Source of the DNA: an uncultured Prevotella sp.
Lineage (GTDB): Bacteria; Bacteroidota; Bacteroidia; Bacteroidales; Bacteroidaceae
Reading direction: 5' to 3'
NCBI GenBank assembly: GCA_900316565.1
Contig: ONDK01000007.1
Coordinates: forward strand, 1-59,252
DNA: 59,252 nt
The position numbers were made by a program, and so were the translations under genes. This document shows positions 7,676-16,796 of the stretch, in pieces. The stretch's first letter is position 1. Each line of letters opens with the position of its first letter. A model generated the notes under the pieces. It was not told where the DNA came from. It saw nothing but the letters and a program-made list of their open reading frames with translations, and did no database searches.

Positions 7676-9166
7676 TCAGAGGCTCTCCTTGAGCAGTTCT
7701 TTCCAGCGCGCGTAGGCATCGAGGTAACTGGCGCGCTCGCTGTCGTTGGGCTCAATTACTTTGAGCTTCTGGAGCGTTCCGAAGGCCTCTGTGTTGTCCT
7801 TGTACAGTCCGCAGCCTATTCCGGCGGCCTTGGCGGCTCCCGCCGCACCGTCGGTGGCGTAGAGCTCTATGGTAGCTCCGCTGACGTTGGCCAGCGTGTC
7901 GCGGAAGATACGGCTCAGGAACATGTTGGCACTTCCTGCGTGTATTTTCTTTATCTCCATTCCCATCTGCTGCATGACCTCCATGCCGTAGCAGAACGAG
8001 AAGACGATGCCCTCCTGTGCAGCACGGATGATATGAGCGCGGTTGTGCTTGTTGAAGTTCAGTCCGTGAACGGAGCAGTTTACCTCTTTGTTCTCCAGAA
8101 CGCGCTCGGCACCGTTGCCGAACGGGATTACCGTCACTCCGTCGGCACCAACGGGTACTGTGGAGGCGACGTCGTTCATCTCAGTGTATGAGAGGTCCGG
8201 GACGATGTTGCGGTGCACCCATGCGTTGAGGATACCTGTGCCGTTGATGCAGAGCAGCACTCCGAGACGGTCCTCGTCGGTGGTGTAGTTGACGTGTGCG
8301 AAGGTGTTCACGCGCGACTTCTTATCATAGTTGACATTGCCCAGCACACCGTAGACGACGCCGCTGGTGCCTGCTGTCGAGGCTATTTCTCCCGGGTTGA
8401 AGACGTTCAGTGAGACTGCATTGTTAGGCTGGTCTCCAGCACGGTAGGAGATTGGCGTGCCCTCCTTTAGGCCGAGCTCCTTGGCAGCCTCGGCCGAGAC
8501 GGTGCTCTGCACGCTGAATGTCGGTACGATGTCGGGCAGCAGGTCCTCGCTGAAGCCGAAGTAGTCGAGCAGGAACTTCGCCGGCTTCTTTTCCTTGAAG
8601 TCCCATGCGATGCCCTCGGAGAGTCCGCTGATGGTGGTGTTTATCTCTCCCGATAGCTTCATGGCGATGTAGTCTCCGGGGAGCATCGCCTTGTGGATTT
8701 TCGCGAACAGCTCCGGTTCGTTGTCCTTCACCCATGCCAGTTTTGCCAGCGTGAAGTTTCCCGGTGAGTTCAGCAGGTGAGAGAGACATCTCTCCGCTCC
8801 CAGTTCCTCGAAGGCCTTCTCGCCGTAGGGCACAGCCCTGGAGTCGCACCAGATGATGCTTGGCCTGAGAACGTTCTGCTCCTTGTCGACGCATACCAGT
8901 CCGTGCATCTGGTATGAGATGCCGATGGCTGCGATGTCGTCGCCTTTGGCGCCGGTCTCCGCCATGATGCTGTTCAGCGCCAGCTTGGCGTTCTCCCACC
9001 ACATGGCCGGGTCCTGTTCGGCCCATCCGGCCTTCACCGCCATGATGGGTGCCTCGGTCTCAGGGAAATGAGTGTCTGCTGCTACTTTTCCGGTTTCAGC
9101 GTCGACCAGGGAAGCCTTTACGCTGCTGCTCCCTACGTCGAGTCCAAGTAAATATCTTCTTGTCAT
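7676..9166 (-). CDS. xylB: Xylulokinase (FGGY family)
   Basis: It phosphorylates D-xylulose to D-xylulose-5-phosphate with ATP, feeding the pentose phosphate pathway. The 496-residue FGGY kinase begins with the phosphate-1 motif LLGLDVGSSSVKASLVD (6-22). It has the substrate segment GISYQMHGLVCVD near 83-95 and a C-terminal ATP-domain signature GSANMFLSRIFRDTLANVSG near 412-431. No xylose isomerase or transporter is adjacent, so the substrate is assigned from family similarity. It is the last of four minus-strand genes starting with aspS; 118 bp separate it from the preceding gene and no clear promoter is visible. Confidence 0.88.
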   Translation of the reverse strand: MTRRYLLGLDVGSSSVKASLVDAETGKVAADTHFPETEAPIMAVKAGWAEQDPAMWWENAKLALNSIMAETGAKGDDIAAIGISYQMHGLVCVDKEQNVLRPSIIWCDSRAVPYGEKAFEELGAERCLSHLLNSPGNFTLAKLAWVKDNEPELFAKIHKAMLPGDYIAMKLSGEINTTISGLSEGIAWDFKEKKPAKFLLDYFGFSEDLLPDIVPTFSVQSTVSAEAAKELGLKEGTPISYRAGDQPNNAVSLNVFNPGEIASTAGTSGVVYGVLGNVNYDKKSRVNTFAHVNYTTDEDRLGVLLCINGTGILNAWVHRNIVPDLSYTEMNDVASTVPVGADGVTVIPFGNGAERVLENKEVNCSVHGLNFNKHNRAHIIRAAQEGIVFSFCYGMEVMQQMGMEIKKIHAGSANMFLSRIFRDTLANVSGATIELYATDGAAGAAKAAGIGCGLYKDNTEAFGTLQKLKVIEPNDSERASYLDAYARWKELLKESL

Positions 9167-9284
9167 AAACTGTTTTTTTAGGTAGTTATTCAGTGAGTAT
9201 TATTTTCAGAGATTGGTTGTCTGTATATTGTTTGGTAAGAACAAGGATGCTGCTGTACTTATGGCAGCGCATGGGGTGTGGCTC

Positions 9285-9611
9285 TTAGAAGAGGTTCAGG
9301 CTCAGCTCCTGCGCCGGTCCAGGTTTTTTCTCCTCGTCTTTCTCGGTGAAGTATTCCTGGAGTTTGAGTTTTGTCTTCCTCGATTTGAGGTTCAGGCGGT
9401 ATCTGCCGTAGCCGACTTTCTCGATGGTGTCGTTGCTGCTGCGGCTGTGGTAGGCGAGGTAGCGCTGCACCGCCTGGCTTATCTCGTCCTTGTCGGCTGA
9501 CTGGAAGAAGGAGTTGTTGGCGTTGAAGACGTGGCGTGCTATCTTCCTTACGGACAGTCCGCCGTCGCCGGCCTCCTGCAAGACCTTGAATATGTCCTTC
9601 TCGTATGTCAT
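9285..9611 (-). CDS. Small conserved-looking protein with a winged-helix-like N-terminus
   Basis: The 108-residue protein has no signal peptide. Residues 1-70 (KDIFKVLQEAGDGGLSVRKIARHVFNANN..., then EISQAVQRYLAYHS) have the helix pattern of a winged-helix domain: a GLSVRKIARHV helix-turn-helix followed by a wing GYGRYRLN near 87-94. The tail is acidic, lysine-rich and proline-containing. DNA binding is inferred from pattern only. It lies between a DUF2582 winged-helix gene and xylB. Confidence 0.7.
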   Translation of the reverse strand: MTYEKDIFKVLQEAGDGGLSVRKIARHVFNANNSFFQSADKDEISQAVQRYLAYHSRSSNDTIEKVGYGRYRLNLKSRKTKLKLQEYFTEKDEEKKPGPAQELSLNLF

Positions 9612-9650
9612 CAGTTATGTTTCTGTTTCTGTGTTCTTATGCAGATAAAG

Positions 9651-9687
9651 AAAAAGAGTCGCTCTATGACCTAGAACGGCTCTTTTT
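9651..9687 (-). terminator. Bidirectional-looking terminator after the DUF2582 gene
   Basis: AAAAAGAG(T)CGCTCTA and TAGAACGGCTCTTTTT form a long stem around GACC, with A/T runs on both sides. Read on the minus strand it ends the 10008-9718 transcript before the 9611 gene. Confidence 0.8.
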
Positions 9688-9717
9688 GTTCTTTATTGCC
9701 TTTAGGCGAAGACTTTA

Positions 9718-10008
9718 TTAAGCCAGAGTGACTTTACCGTCCTCGTCCTTGATCTTGCCTTCTTTGAAAAGCCAGCCTATTCCAAGGTAGACTTCCTCGT
9801 CGTTGATTTTTGCTGCCTTAGCGATCTCAGCTACTGTCTGTGGCTTGCCGGCTGCTGCGAGAGCCTGGTAGACATCACCAGCCTTGTAACCGACGTTTGT
9901 AGCGTCGAGCAGTACTTCTGTCTTGGCTGCCTTTGTAGTTGTCTTTCTCACGGCGGCTTTTCTCGGAGCTGCCTTTCTTGTTGTTGCTGTTGCTTTCTTC
10001 TCTGTCAT
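9718..10008 (-). CDS. Winged-helix protein (DUF2582) with a histone H1-like basic tail
   Basis: In this 96-residue protein, residues 1-30 form a lysine/alanine/threonine-rich basic tail with KAAPRK and KAAVRK repeats, like bacterial histone H1-like tails. Residues 31-96 match the DUF2582 winged-helix domain (GDVYQALAAAGKPQTVAEIA, then INDEEVYLGIGWLFKEGKI). The combination suggests an abundant nucleoid- or nucleic-acid-binding protein. It has its own strong promoter and a terminator, so it is probably a separate, highly expressed unit. Confidence 0.85.
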   Translation of the reverse strand: MTEKKATATTRKAAPRKAAVRKTTTKAAKTEVLLDATNVGYKAGDVYQALAAAGKPQTVAEIAKAAKINDEEVYLGIGWLFKEGKIKDEDGKVTLA

Positions 10009-10072
10009 AACTTTACTATTTTAGAATGTAGATATTTCTCAATAAAAACTTATTATTTTATACCTTACGGTG

Positions 10073-10104
10073 CAAAATTACCATTTTTTATTTACAAATG
10101 TCAA
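10073..10104 (-). promoter_or_regulatory. Promoter of the DUF2582 gene
   Basis: On the minus strand the -7 box is TAATTTTG (10080-10073) and the -33 TTG is at 10104-10102, with a 21 bp spacer. The leader is about 60 nt. Confidence 0.65.
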
Positions 10105-10150
10105 CTCAAACCATAGAAAAGTTATGCAAAAAGCGGATGAACGTCGTAAA

Positions 10151-11920
10151 TTACTGATTTTCTTGATGTAAGTCAACCTTTATCTGCAACTCATCGAGCT
10201 GTTTCTGGTCGAGCTCCGACGGTGCGTCGAGCATTACATCACGCCCCGAGTTGTTCTTCGGGAATGCTATGCAGTCGCGGATGCTGTCGAGTCCGGCGAG
10301 GATGCTCACGAAGCGGTCCAGTCCGAAGGCGAGTCCAGCGTGAGGTGGTGCTCCGTACTTGAAGGCGTTCATGAGGAAGCCGAACTGGGCCTCCGCGCGC
10401 TCCGGAGTGAAGCCGAGCACCTCGAACATCTTTTCCTGCAGGTTAGTGTCGTGGATACGCAGTGAGCCTCCGCCGACCTCGATGCCGTTGCAAACGAAGT
10501 CATAAGCCTTTGCGCGCACCTTCTCCGGATGCTCGTCGAGGAGTGGGATGTCGTCGGGGTTCGGCATGGTGAACGGATGGTGTGTTGCCATCAGGCGCTG
10601 CTCCTCATCGCTCCACTCGAAGAGTGGGAAGTCGATGATCCACAGACATTTGAATGTATTCTTGTCGCGCAGTCCCAGACGGTCGCCCATCTCCAGACGG
10701 AGTGAGCACAGCTGGACGCGTGTCTTGTTGGCGTTGTCGCCAGAGAGGATGAGGACGAGGTCGCCGTCCTTGGCACCCATCACCTCCTTTATCTCTGCGA
10801 GAGTCTCCGGAGAGTAGAATTTGTCGATGGAGCTCTTCACTGTTCCGTCGGCGTTGTACTTGATGTATACCAGGCCCTTGGCGCCGACTTGCGGCCTCTT
10901 GACGAAGTCGGTGAGCTCGTTGAGCTGCTTGCGGCTGTAGTCGGCACACCCCGGCACACATATTCCACCGATATACTTCGCCTCGTTGAAGACGGAGAAG
11001 TCGCCTTTTCCGTTGAAGGCGTCCTTGAGTTCCACGAATTCCATTCCGAAACGCAGGTCCGGCTTGTCGCTGCCGAAGCGTCTCATGGCCTCGGCCCATG
11101 TCATCTGCTGCAGAGGTTTCGGCAGGTCTACGCCGCGTATTTCCTTGAAGAGCATGCGGCACATCTCCTCGAAGAGGTTGATGACGTCGTCCTGGTCGAC
11201 GAACGACATCTCGCAGTCGACCTGTGTGAACTCCGGCTGGCGGTCAGCACGCAGGTCCTCGTCGCGGAAGCACTTTACAATCTGGAAGTAGCGGTCCATG
11301 CCGGCCACCATGAGGAGCTGCTTCAGTGTCTGCGGACTCTGTGGAAGAGCATAGAATTGTCCCGGATTCATGCGTGAAGGCACTACGAAGTCGCGTGCGC
11401 CCTCCGGTGTGGAGCCTATGAGCATCGGTGTCTCTATCTCCATGAACTGCCTCTCGTCGAGGAAGTTTCTTATCAGTATCGTCATGCGATGGCGCAGTTC
11501 GAGGTTCTTTCTCACTGCCGGCCGTCTGAGGTCGAGGTAGCGGTACTTCATCCTCAGGTCGTCGCCACCGTCGGTATTGTCCTCGATGGTGAACGGTGGT
11601 GTGAGGGATGGACTTAGCACGTTCAGTTCCGATGCAATAATCTCGATGTCGCCAGTAGGCAGCTTCGGGTTCTTGCTCTGTCGCTCGTTAACGGTTCCTT
11701 TCACCTGGATGCAGTATTCTCGTCCGAGGCTGTTGGCCTTGTCGCAGAGGTCTTTGTCTATGGCCTCGTTGAAAACAATCTGGGTTATACCGTAACGGTC
11801 ACGGAGGTCCACGAACGTCATGCCTCCCATTTTACGTATGCGCTGTACCCATCCGGCCAATGTTACATTCTTGCCGGCGTCGCTAATGCGGAGCTCTCCG
11901 CATGTGTTTGTACGATACAT
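10151..11920 (-). CDS. aspS: Aspartyl-tRNA synthetase
   Basis: It charges tRNA-Asp. The 589-residue bacterial-type enzyme has an N-terminal OB-fold anticodon-binding domain (about 1-105). The class II core has QSPQTLKQ near 194-201 and motif 2 [20 protein letters not shown] near 217-236, followed by a bacterial GAD-type insertion. Motif 3 [10 protein letters not shown] is near 535-544. Length is normal for the bacterial subtype. Its promoter lies about 130 bp upstream, just after the helicase stop codon. Confidence 0.97.
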   Translation of the reverse strand: MYRTNTCGELRISDAGKNVTLAGWVQRIRKMGGMTFVDLRDRYGITQIVFNEAIDKDLCDKANSLGREYCIQVKGTVNERQSKNPKLPTGDIEIIASELNVLSPSLTPPFTIEDNTDGGDDLRMKYRYLDLRRPAVRKNLELRHRMTILIRNFLDERQFMEIETPMLIGSTPEGARDFVVPSRMNPGQFYALPQSPQTLKQLLMVAGMDRYFQIVKCFRDEDLRADRQPEFTQVDCEMSFVDQDDVINLFEEMCRMLFKEIRGVDLPKPLQQMTWAEAMRRFGSDKPDLRFGMEFVELKDAFNGKGDFSVFNEAKYIGGICVPGCADYSRKQLNELTDFVKRPQVGAKGLVYIKYNADGTVKSSIDKFYSPETLAEIKEVMGAKDGDLVLILSGDNANKTRVQLCSLRLEMGDRLGLRDKNTFKCLWIIDFPLFEWSDEEQRLMATHHPFTMPNPDDIPLLDEHPEKVRAKAYDFVCNGIEVGGGSLRIHDTNLQEKMFEVLGFTPERAEAQFGFLMNAFKYGAPPHAGLAFGLDRFVSILAGLDSIRDCIAFPKNNSGRDVMLDAPSELDQKQLDELQIKVDLHQENQ

Positions 11921-12049
11921 AGTCTATTAAATATAATGTATATTATAAGTTTATTGTCTGTTTGGAGCACTTGGCCCGTTTCCTGTGGTCAGCTCCTTTT
12001 CGTCAGCCTCTCCTCCGGCCCGTTTTGCAGGTTTCGGAAGGGCGACATG

Positions 12050-12080
12050 CAAAGGTAGTGAATTATTTCAATCTTACAAA
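12050..12080 (-). promoter_or_regulatory. Promoter of aspS with a ~120 nt leader
   Basis: On the minus strand the -33 TTTG (12080-12077) and the -7 TACCTTTG (12057-12050) are 19 bp apart. Transcription would start near 12043, leaving about 120 nt before the aspS ATG. The leader has a GC-rich first half, with ACGGGCC repeated, and an AT-rich second half. I do not recognise a known riboswitch or T-box in it. Confidence 0.7.
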
Positions 12081-12120
12081 AATAAAGCGGGATAAAATAA
12101 ATCTGCTGCCTTCTGCGGTC

Positions 12121-13881
<1,761 letters not shown>

Positions 13882-13919
13882 GTTTTCTTTTCTTTTTTGG
13901 GTTGGAGGGGTGATAGAGG

Positions 13920-14036
13920 CTATAGAAGCTATAGAAGCTATAGGAACTATAGAAGCTATAGGAACTATAGAAACTATAGAAGCTATAGATACTATAGAGA
14001 CTATAGGAACTATAGAGACTATAGAAGCTATAGGGG
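13920..14036. repeat. CTATAG array 2 (13 perfect 9-mers)
   Basis: Thirteen consecutive units are each exactly 9 bp: CTATAG followed by AAG, AAG, GAA, AAG, GAA, AAA, AAG, ATA, AGA, GAA, AGA, AAG, GGG. It fills the gap between the lptG-like stop (14050) and the helicase start (13881). On the transcribed (minus) strand the spacers are pyrimidine-rich. Because the units are multiples of three, frames stay open through it on both strands, but nothing suggests translation. Confidence 0.95.
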
Positions 14037-14049
14037 CGAGGGTGGGGCG

Positions 14050-15324
14050 TTAGTTCGGTGCCTGTCGGTAGCAGAAGAAGGCAATCACCGCGAAGAGGAT
14101 GTTTGGTATCCATGCGGCGAGCATCGGCGGTGCATCAGCGTTGATGGCAAAGGTCGCCGAGACCGTCTGGAGCATGATGTATCCGAAGCTCAGGGCCAGT
14201 CCTATTCCCAGGTAGAGGCCCATGCCCCCTTTGCGCTTCCTCGCCGAGAGCGACGCGCCGATGATGGTGAGGATGAATGATGCGAACGACATCGCAATGC
14301 GTTTGTGGAATTCCACCTCATATTGCTTCACGTTTGCCGCACCCCTTGACGTCTGCTTGGAGATGTAGTCGAGCAGCTCCGGGCTCGTGAACGTCTCCTG
14401 CTGTCCTTTGGAGTAGATGAGGTCTGCCGGTTCCATGAGCAGCATCGTGTCCTTCTCCGCTCCCATCTGGATGTTCTCCTTCAGTCCCTTTAGCACGCGT
14501 ACCTTCCAGTTCATGGCTTTCCAGTGATATTTTGTGTCGGAGATGGTGTCATACTGTATCTCGCTGGCCGTCATGTGACTTATGAGCTTCTTGTCCTGGA
14601 ACTTGTCGAGGCTGAAGCCGAAGCCACGTTTCATGTTGTCGTCGTAGTGCTGGATGTATACCACTGTGTTCTTGCTCAACTTGAACTGTACGTTCTCGGC
14701 CGCGTCGGTAACCTTGTTGCGTCGGTAGCGGTTCTCAAACTGCTGTCGTATGATGGTTCCGTGTGGTATGACGTAGCTGTTGAGGTAGAACGTTGTTGCG
14801 GCGATGAGCACACAGGTGAACATATACGGCCGGAGGAGACGGCGGAACGACATACCCGTGGCCATCATGGCGATAATCTCCGAGTTGCCGGCGAGCTTCG
14901 AGGTGAAATATATCACCGCGATGAACACGAACAGCGGGCTGAAGAGGTTCGAGTAGTACGGAATGAAGTTTGCGTAGTAGTCGAAGATGATAGCGCGCCA
15001 CGGTGCGTGATACTGCGTGAACTTCGACAGGTTCTCGTTGAAGTCGAAGACTATTGCGATGGTGATGATGAGGATAATGGAGAAGACGTACGTGCCTATG
15101 AACTTCTTTATGATGTAGAAGTCGAGCAGGCTTATGTATCGCCTTGGGTTCAGCCATCGTGCTATAGCCAGAAGAACCTTCGCCAGCACCCTTCCCACGG
15201 GTCGTAGCCACGTGGTGTGGGCGCATATCCACGCCCACAGTCGCCGGAGCCATTGCAGGTGTCTGCGCGTGGTGCGCAGAGTCCTTAGCAGCTTGTGGTA
15301 TTTCCTTATCCTTTTATATTCCAT
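14050..15324 (-). CDS. LptF/LptG-family lipopolysaccharide export permease
   Basis: The 424-residue inner-membrane protein belongs to the YjgP/YjgQ (LptF/LptG) family. With LptB it extracts LPS from the inner membrane and passes it to LptC. After a basic amphipathic N-terminal extension of about 60 residues, the first membrane segment begins near IIKKFIGTYVFSIILIITIAIVF. More follow near 100-120 and 150-170, then a periplasmic jellyroll-like middle region (about 175-330) and three C-terminal membrane segments. Whether it plays LptF or LptG cannot be told from sequence alone. lptC lies elsewhere in this window (30542). It sits between tgt and the helicase, separated from each by a CTATAG array. 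Confidence 0.88.
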   Translation of the reverse strand: MEYKRIRKYHKLLRTLRTTRRHLQWLRRLWAWICAHTTWLRPVGRVLAKVLLAIARWLNPRRYISLLDFYIIKKFIGTYVFSIILIITIAIVFDFNENLSKFTQYHAPWRAIIFDYYANFIPYYSNLFSPLFVFIAVIYFTSKLAGNSEIIAMMATGMSFRRLLRPYMFTCVLIAATTFYLNSYVIPHGTIIRQQFENRYRRNKVTDAAENVQFKLSKNTVVYIQHYDDNMKRGFGFSLDKFQDKKLISHMTASEIQYDTISDTKYHWKAMNWKVRVLKGLKENIQMGAEKDTMLLMEPADLIYSKGQQETFTSPELLDYISKQTSRGAANVKQYEVEFHKRIAMSFASFILTIIGASLSARKRKGGMGLYLGIGLALSFGYIMLQTVSATFAINADAPPMLAAWIPNILFAVIAFFCYRQAPN

Positions 15325-15339
15325 TTTTTGGTGTTTTTT

Positions 15340-15459
15340 TATAGGAGCTATAGGGGCTATAGAAGCTATAGGGGCTATAGAGACTATAGGAGGCTATAGA
15401 AGCTATAGGAGGCTATAGAAACTATAGGGGCTACAGAAGCTATAGAAGGCTATAGGCGG
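15340..15459. repeat. CTATAG array 3 (12 units of 9-10 bp)
   Basis: A leading TATAGGAG is followed by units with spacers GGG, AAG, GGG, AGA, GAGG, AAG, GAGG, AAA, GGG, (CTACAG)AAG, AAGG and GCGG. The last unit ends directly at the tgt stop codon (15460). The array begins 15 bp before the lptG-like start, preceded by a T-run (GTGTTTTTTTATAGG). Confidence 0.95.
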
Positions 15460-16587
15460 TTAGCGCCTGCGGCCGAGGTTGTCGATGACAGAAGCCTTCC
15501 ATTTTGTGAAGTCGCCGGCGAGGATGTGGTTTCTTGCGTCGGTGACGAGGCGGAGATAGAAGGCCAGGTTGTGGATGCTCGCTATCTGCATGGCCAGGAG
15601 CTCTTTCGCCTTGAAAAGATGATGGAGATACGCCTTTGTCGTTGTGCGGTCTATCTCGCATCCTGTCTCGTCGAGTGGTGAGAAGTCCATCTCCCATTTC
15701 TTATTCTTCATGTTCATCGTCCCCTCGTAGGTGAAGAGCATCGCGTTACGGCCGTTGCGCGTCGGCATGACACAGTCGAACATATCCACTCCACGCTCTA
15801 TAGCTTCGAGGATGTTCTGAGGTGTGCCGACACCCATGAGGTATCTGGGCTTGTCCTTTGGCAGTATGGCGTTGACGACCTCTATCATGTCGTACATCAC
15901 CTCTGTGGGCTCACCTACGGCGAGACCTCCTATGGCGTTGCCTTCCGCTCCTTTGTCGGCCACGAACTTCGCCGCTTCCTGCCTGAGGTCCTTGTAGGTA
16001 CATCCTTGGACTATTGGGAAGAGGCTCTGATGATAGCCGTAGAGCGGCTCTGTCTCATTGAACCGTTTTATGCATCTGTCGAGCCAACGCTGTGTCATGG
16101 CAAGGCTGTTCTTGGCATACTGGTAGTCGCTGAGGCCAGGAGGACACTCATCGAGAGCCATCATGATATCGGCGCCGATGATGCGCTCCGTGTCCATGAC
16201 GCTCTCCGGTGAGAAGAAATGTTTCGAGCCGTCGATATGACTGCGGAACTCGCATCCCTCCTCACTGAGTTTCCTGATGCCTGTGAGGGAGAAGACCTGA
16301 AAGCCACCGGAGTCGGTGAGAATAGGCCGTTCCCATCCGTTGAAGCCATGCAGTCCGCCAGCAGCCTTAAGAGTCTCCAGCCCCGGCCGGAGGTAGAGAT
16401 GGTACGTGTTGCCGAGGATAATCTGCGCTTTTATCTCGTCGCGCAGCTCACGGAAGTGCACTGCCTTCACGGCTCCTTCGGTACCTACTGGCATGAAGAT
16501 TGGGGTGAGGATTTGTCCGTGGTCGGTTGTTATTATTCCGGCGCGGGCGTCGGAAGCGTCGTCGGTGTGTTGAAGTTCGAATTTCAT
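15460..16587 (-). CDS. tgt: Queuine/preQ1 tRNA-guanine transglycosylase
   Basis: It exchanges guanine-34 of GUN-anticodon tRNAs for preQ1 on the way to queuosine. The 375-residue TIM-barrel enzyme has the substrate pocket DSGGFQVFSL near 92-101 and the nucleophile region GVDMFDCVMPTRNGRNA near 250-266. The usual zinc site reads C-x-C-x2-C before AYLHHL; here it reads GCEIDRTTTKAYLHHL, so only one of the three cysteines remains, while the downstream His (SIHN) is kept. I believe such loss occurs in other Bacteroidetes enzymes, but could not check. It lies between two CTATAG arrays. Confidence 0.95.
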   Translation of the reverse strand: MKFELQHTDDASDARAGIITTDHGQILTPIFMPVGTEGAVKAVHFRELRDEIKAQIILGNTYHLYLRPGLETLKAAGGLHGFNGWERPILTDSGGFQVFSLTGIRKLSEEGCEFRSHIDGSKHFFSPESVMDTERIIGADIMMALDECPPGLSDYQYAKNSLAMTQRWLDRCIKRFNETEPLYGYHQSLFPIVQGCTYKDLRQEAAKFVADKGAEGNAIGGLAVGEPTEVMYDMIEVVNAILPKDKPRYLMGVGTPQNILEAIERGVDMFDCVMPTRNGRNAMLFTYEGTMNMKNKKWEMDFSPLDETGCEIDRTTTKAYLHHLFKAKELLAMQIASIHNLAFYLRLVTDARNHILAGDFTKWKASVIDNLGRRR

Positions 16588-16620
16588 TGAGTTGAGTTTT
16601 TTTTCTTTTGCGGTGGGGTA

Positions 16621-16796
16621 GGGGCTATAGAAGCTATAGGGGCTATAGGAGCTATAGGAAGCTATAGGGGCTATAGGAGCTATAGGAAGCTATAGGAGCT
16701 ATAGGAAGCTATAGGAGCTATAGGAGCTATAGGAAGCTATAGGGGCTATAGGGGCTATAGGAAGCTATAGAAGCTATAGAGGCTATAGGGCGGAAG
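16621..16796. repeat. CTATAG array 4 (18 units of 9-10 bp, longest)
   Basis: Spacers run AAG, GGG, GAG, GAAG, GGG, GAG, GAAG, GAG, GAAG, GAG, GAG, GAAG, GGG, GGG, GAAG, AAG, AGG, GGGCGGAAG. A block GGG-GAG-GAAG is itself repeated, which suggests growth by slippage or unequal exchange. The final GAAG runs straight into the lon stop codon (CTA on the plus strand), so the stop looks like the start of one more unit. The array fills the gap between lon and tgt. Confidence 0.95.

Noticed and set aside
11921-12043. T-box or other known riboswitch in the aspS leader
   Set aside because: The leader is long enough, but I see no T-box motif or terminator/antiterminator pair.
13920-14036. Possible CRISPR array
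   Set aside because: The unit is only 9-10 bp, spacers are 3-4 bases and not unique, and there are no cas genes.
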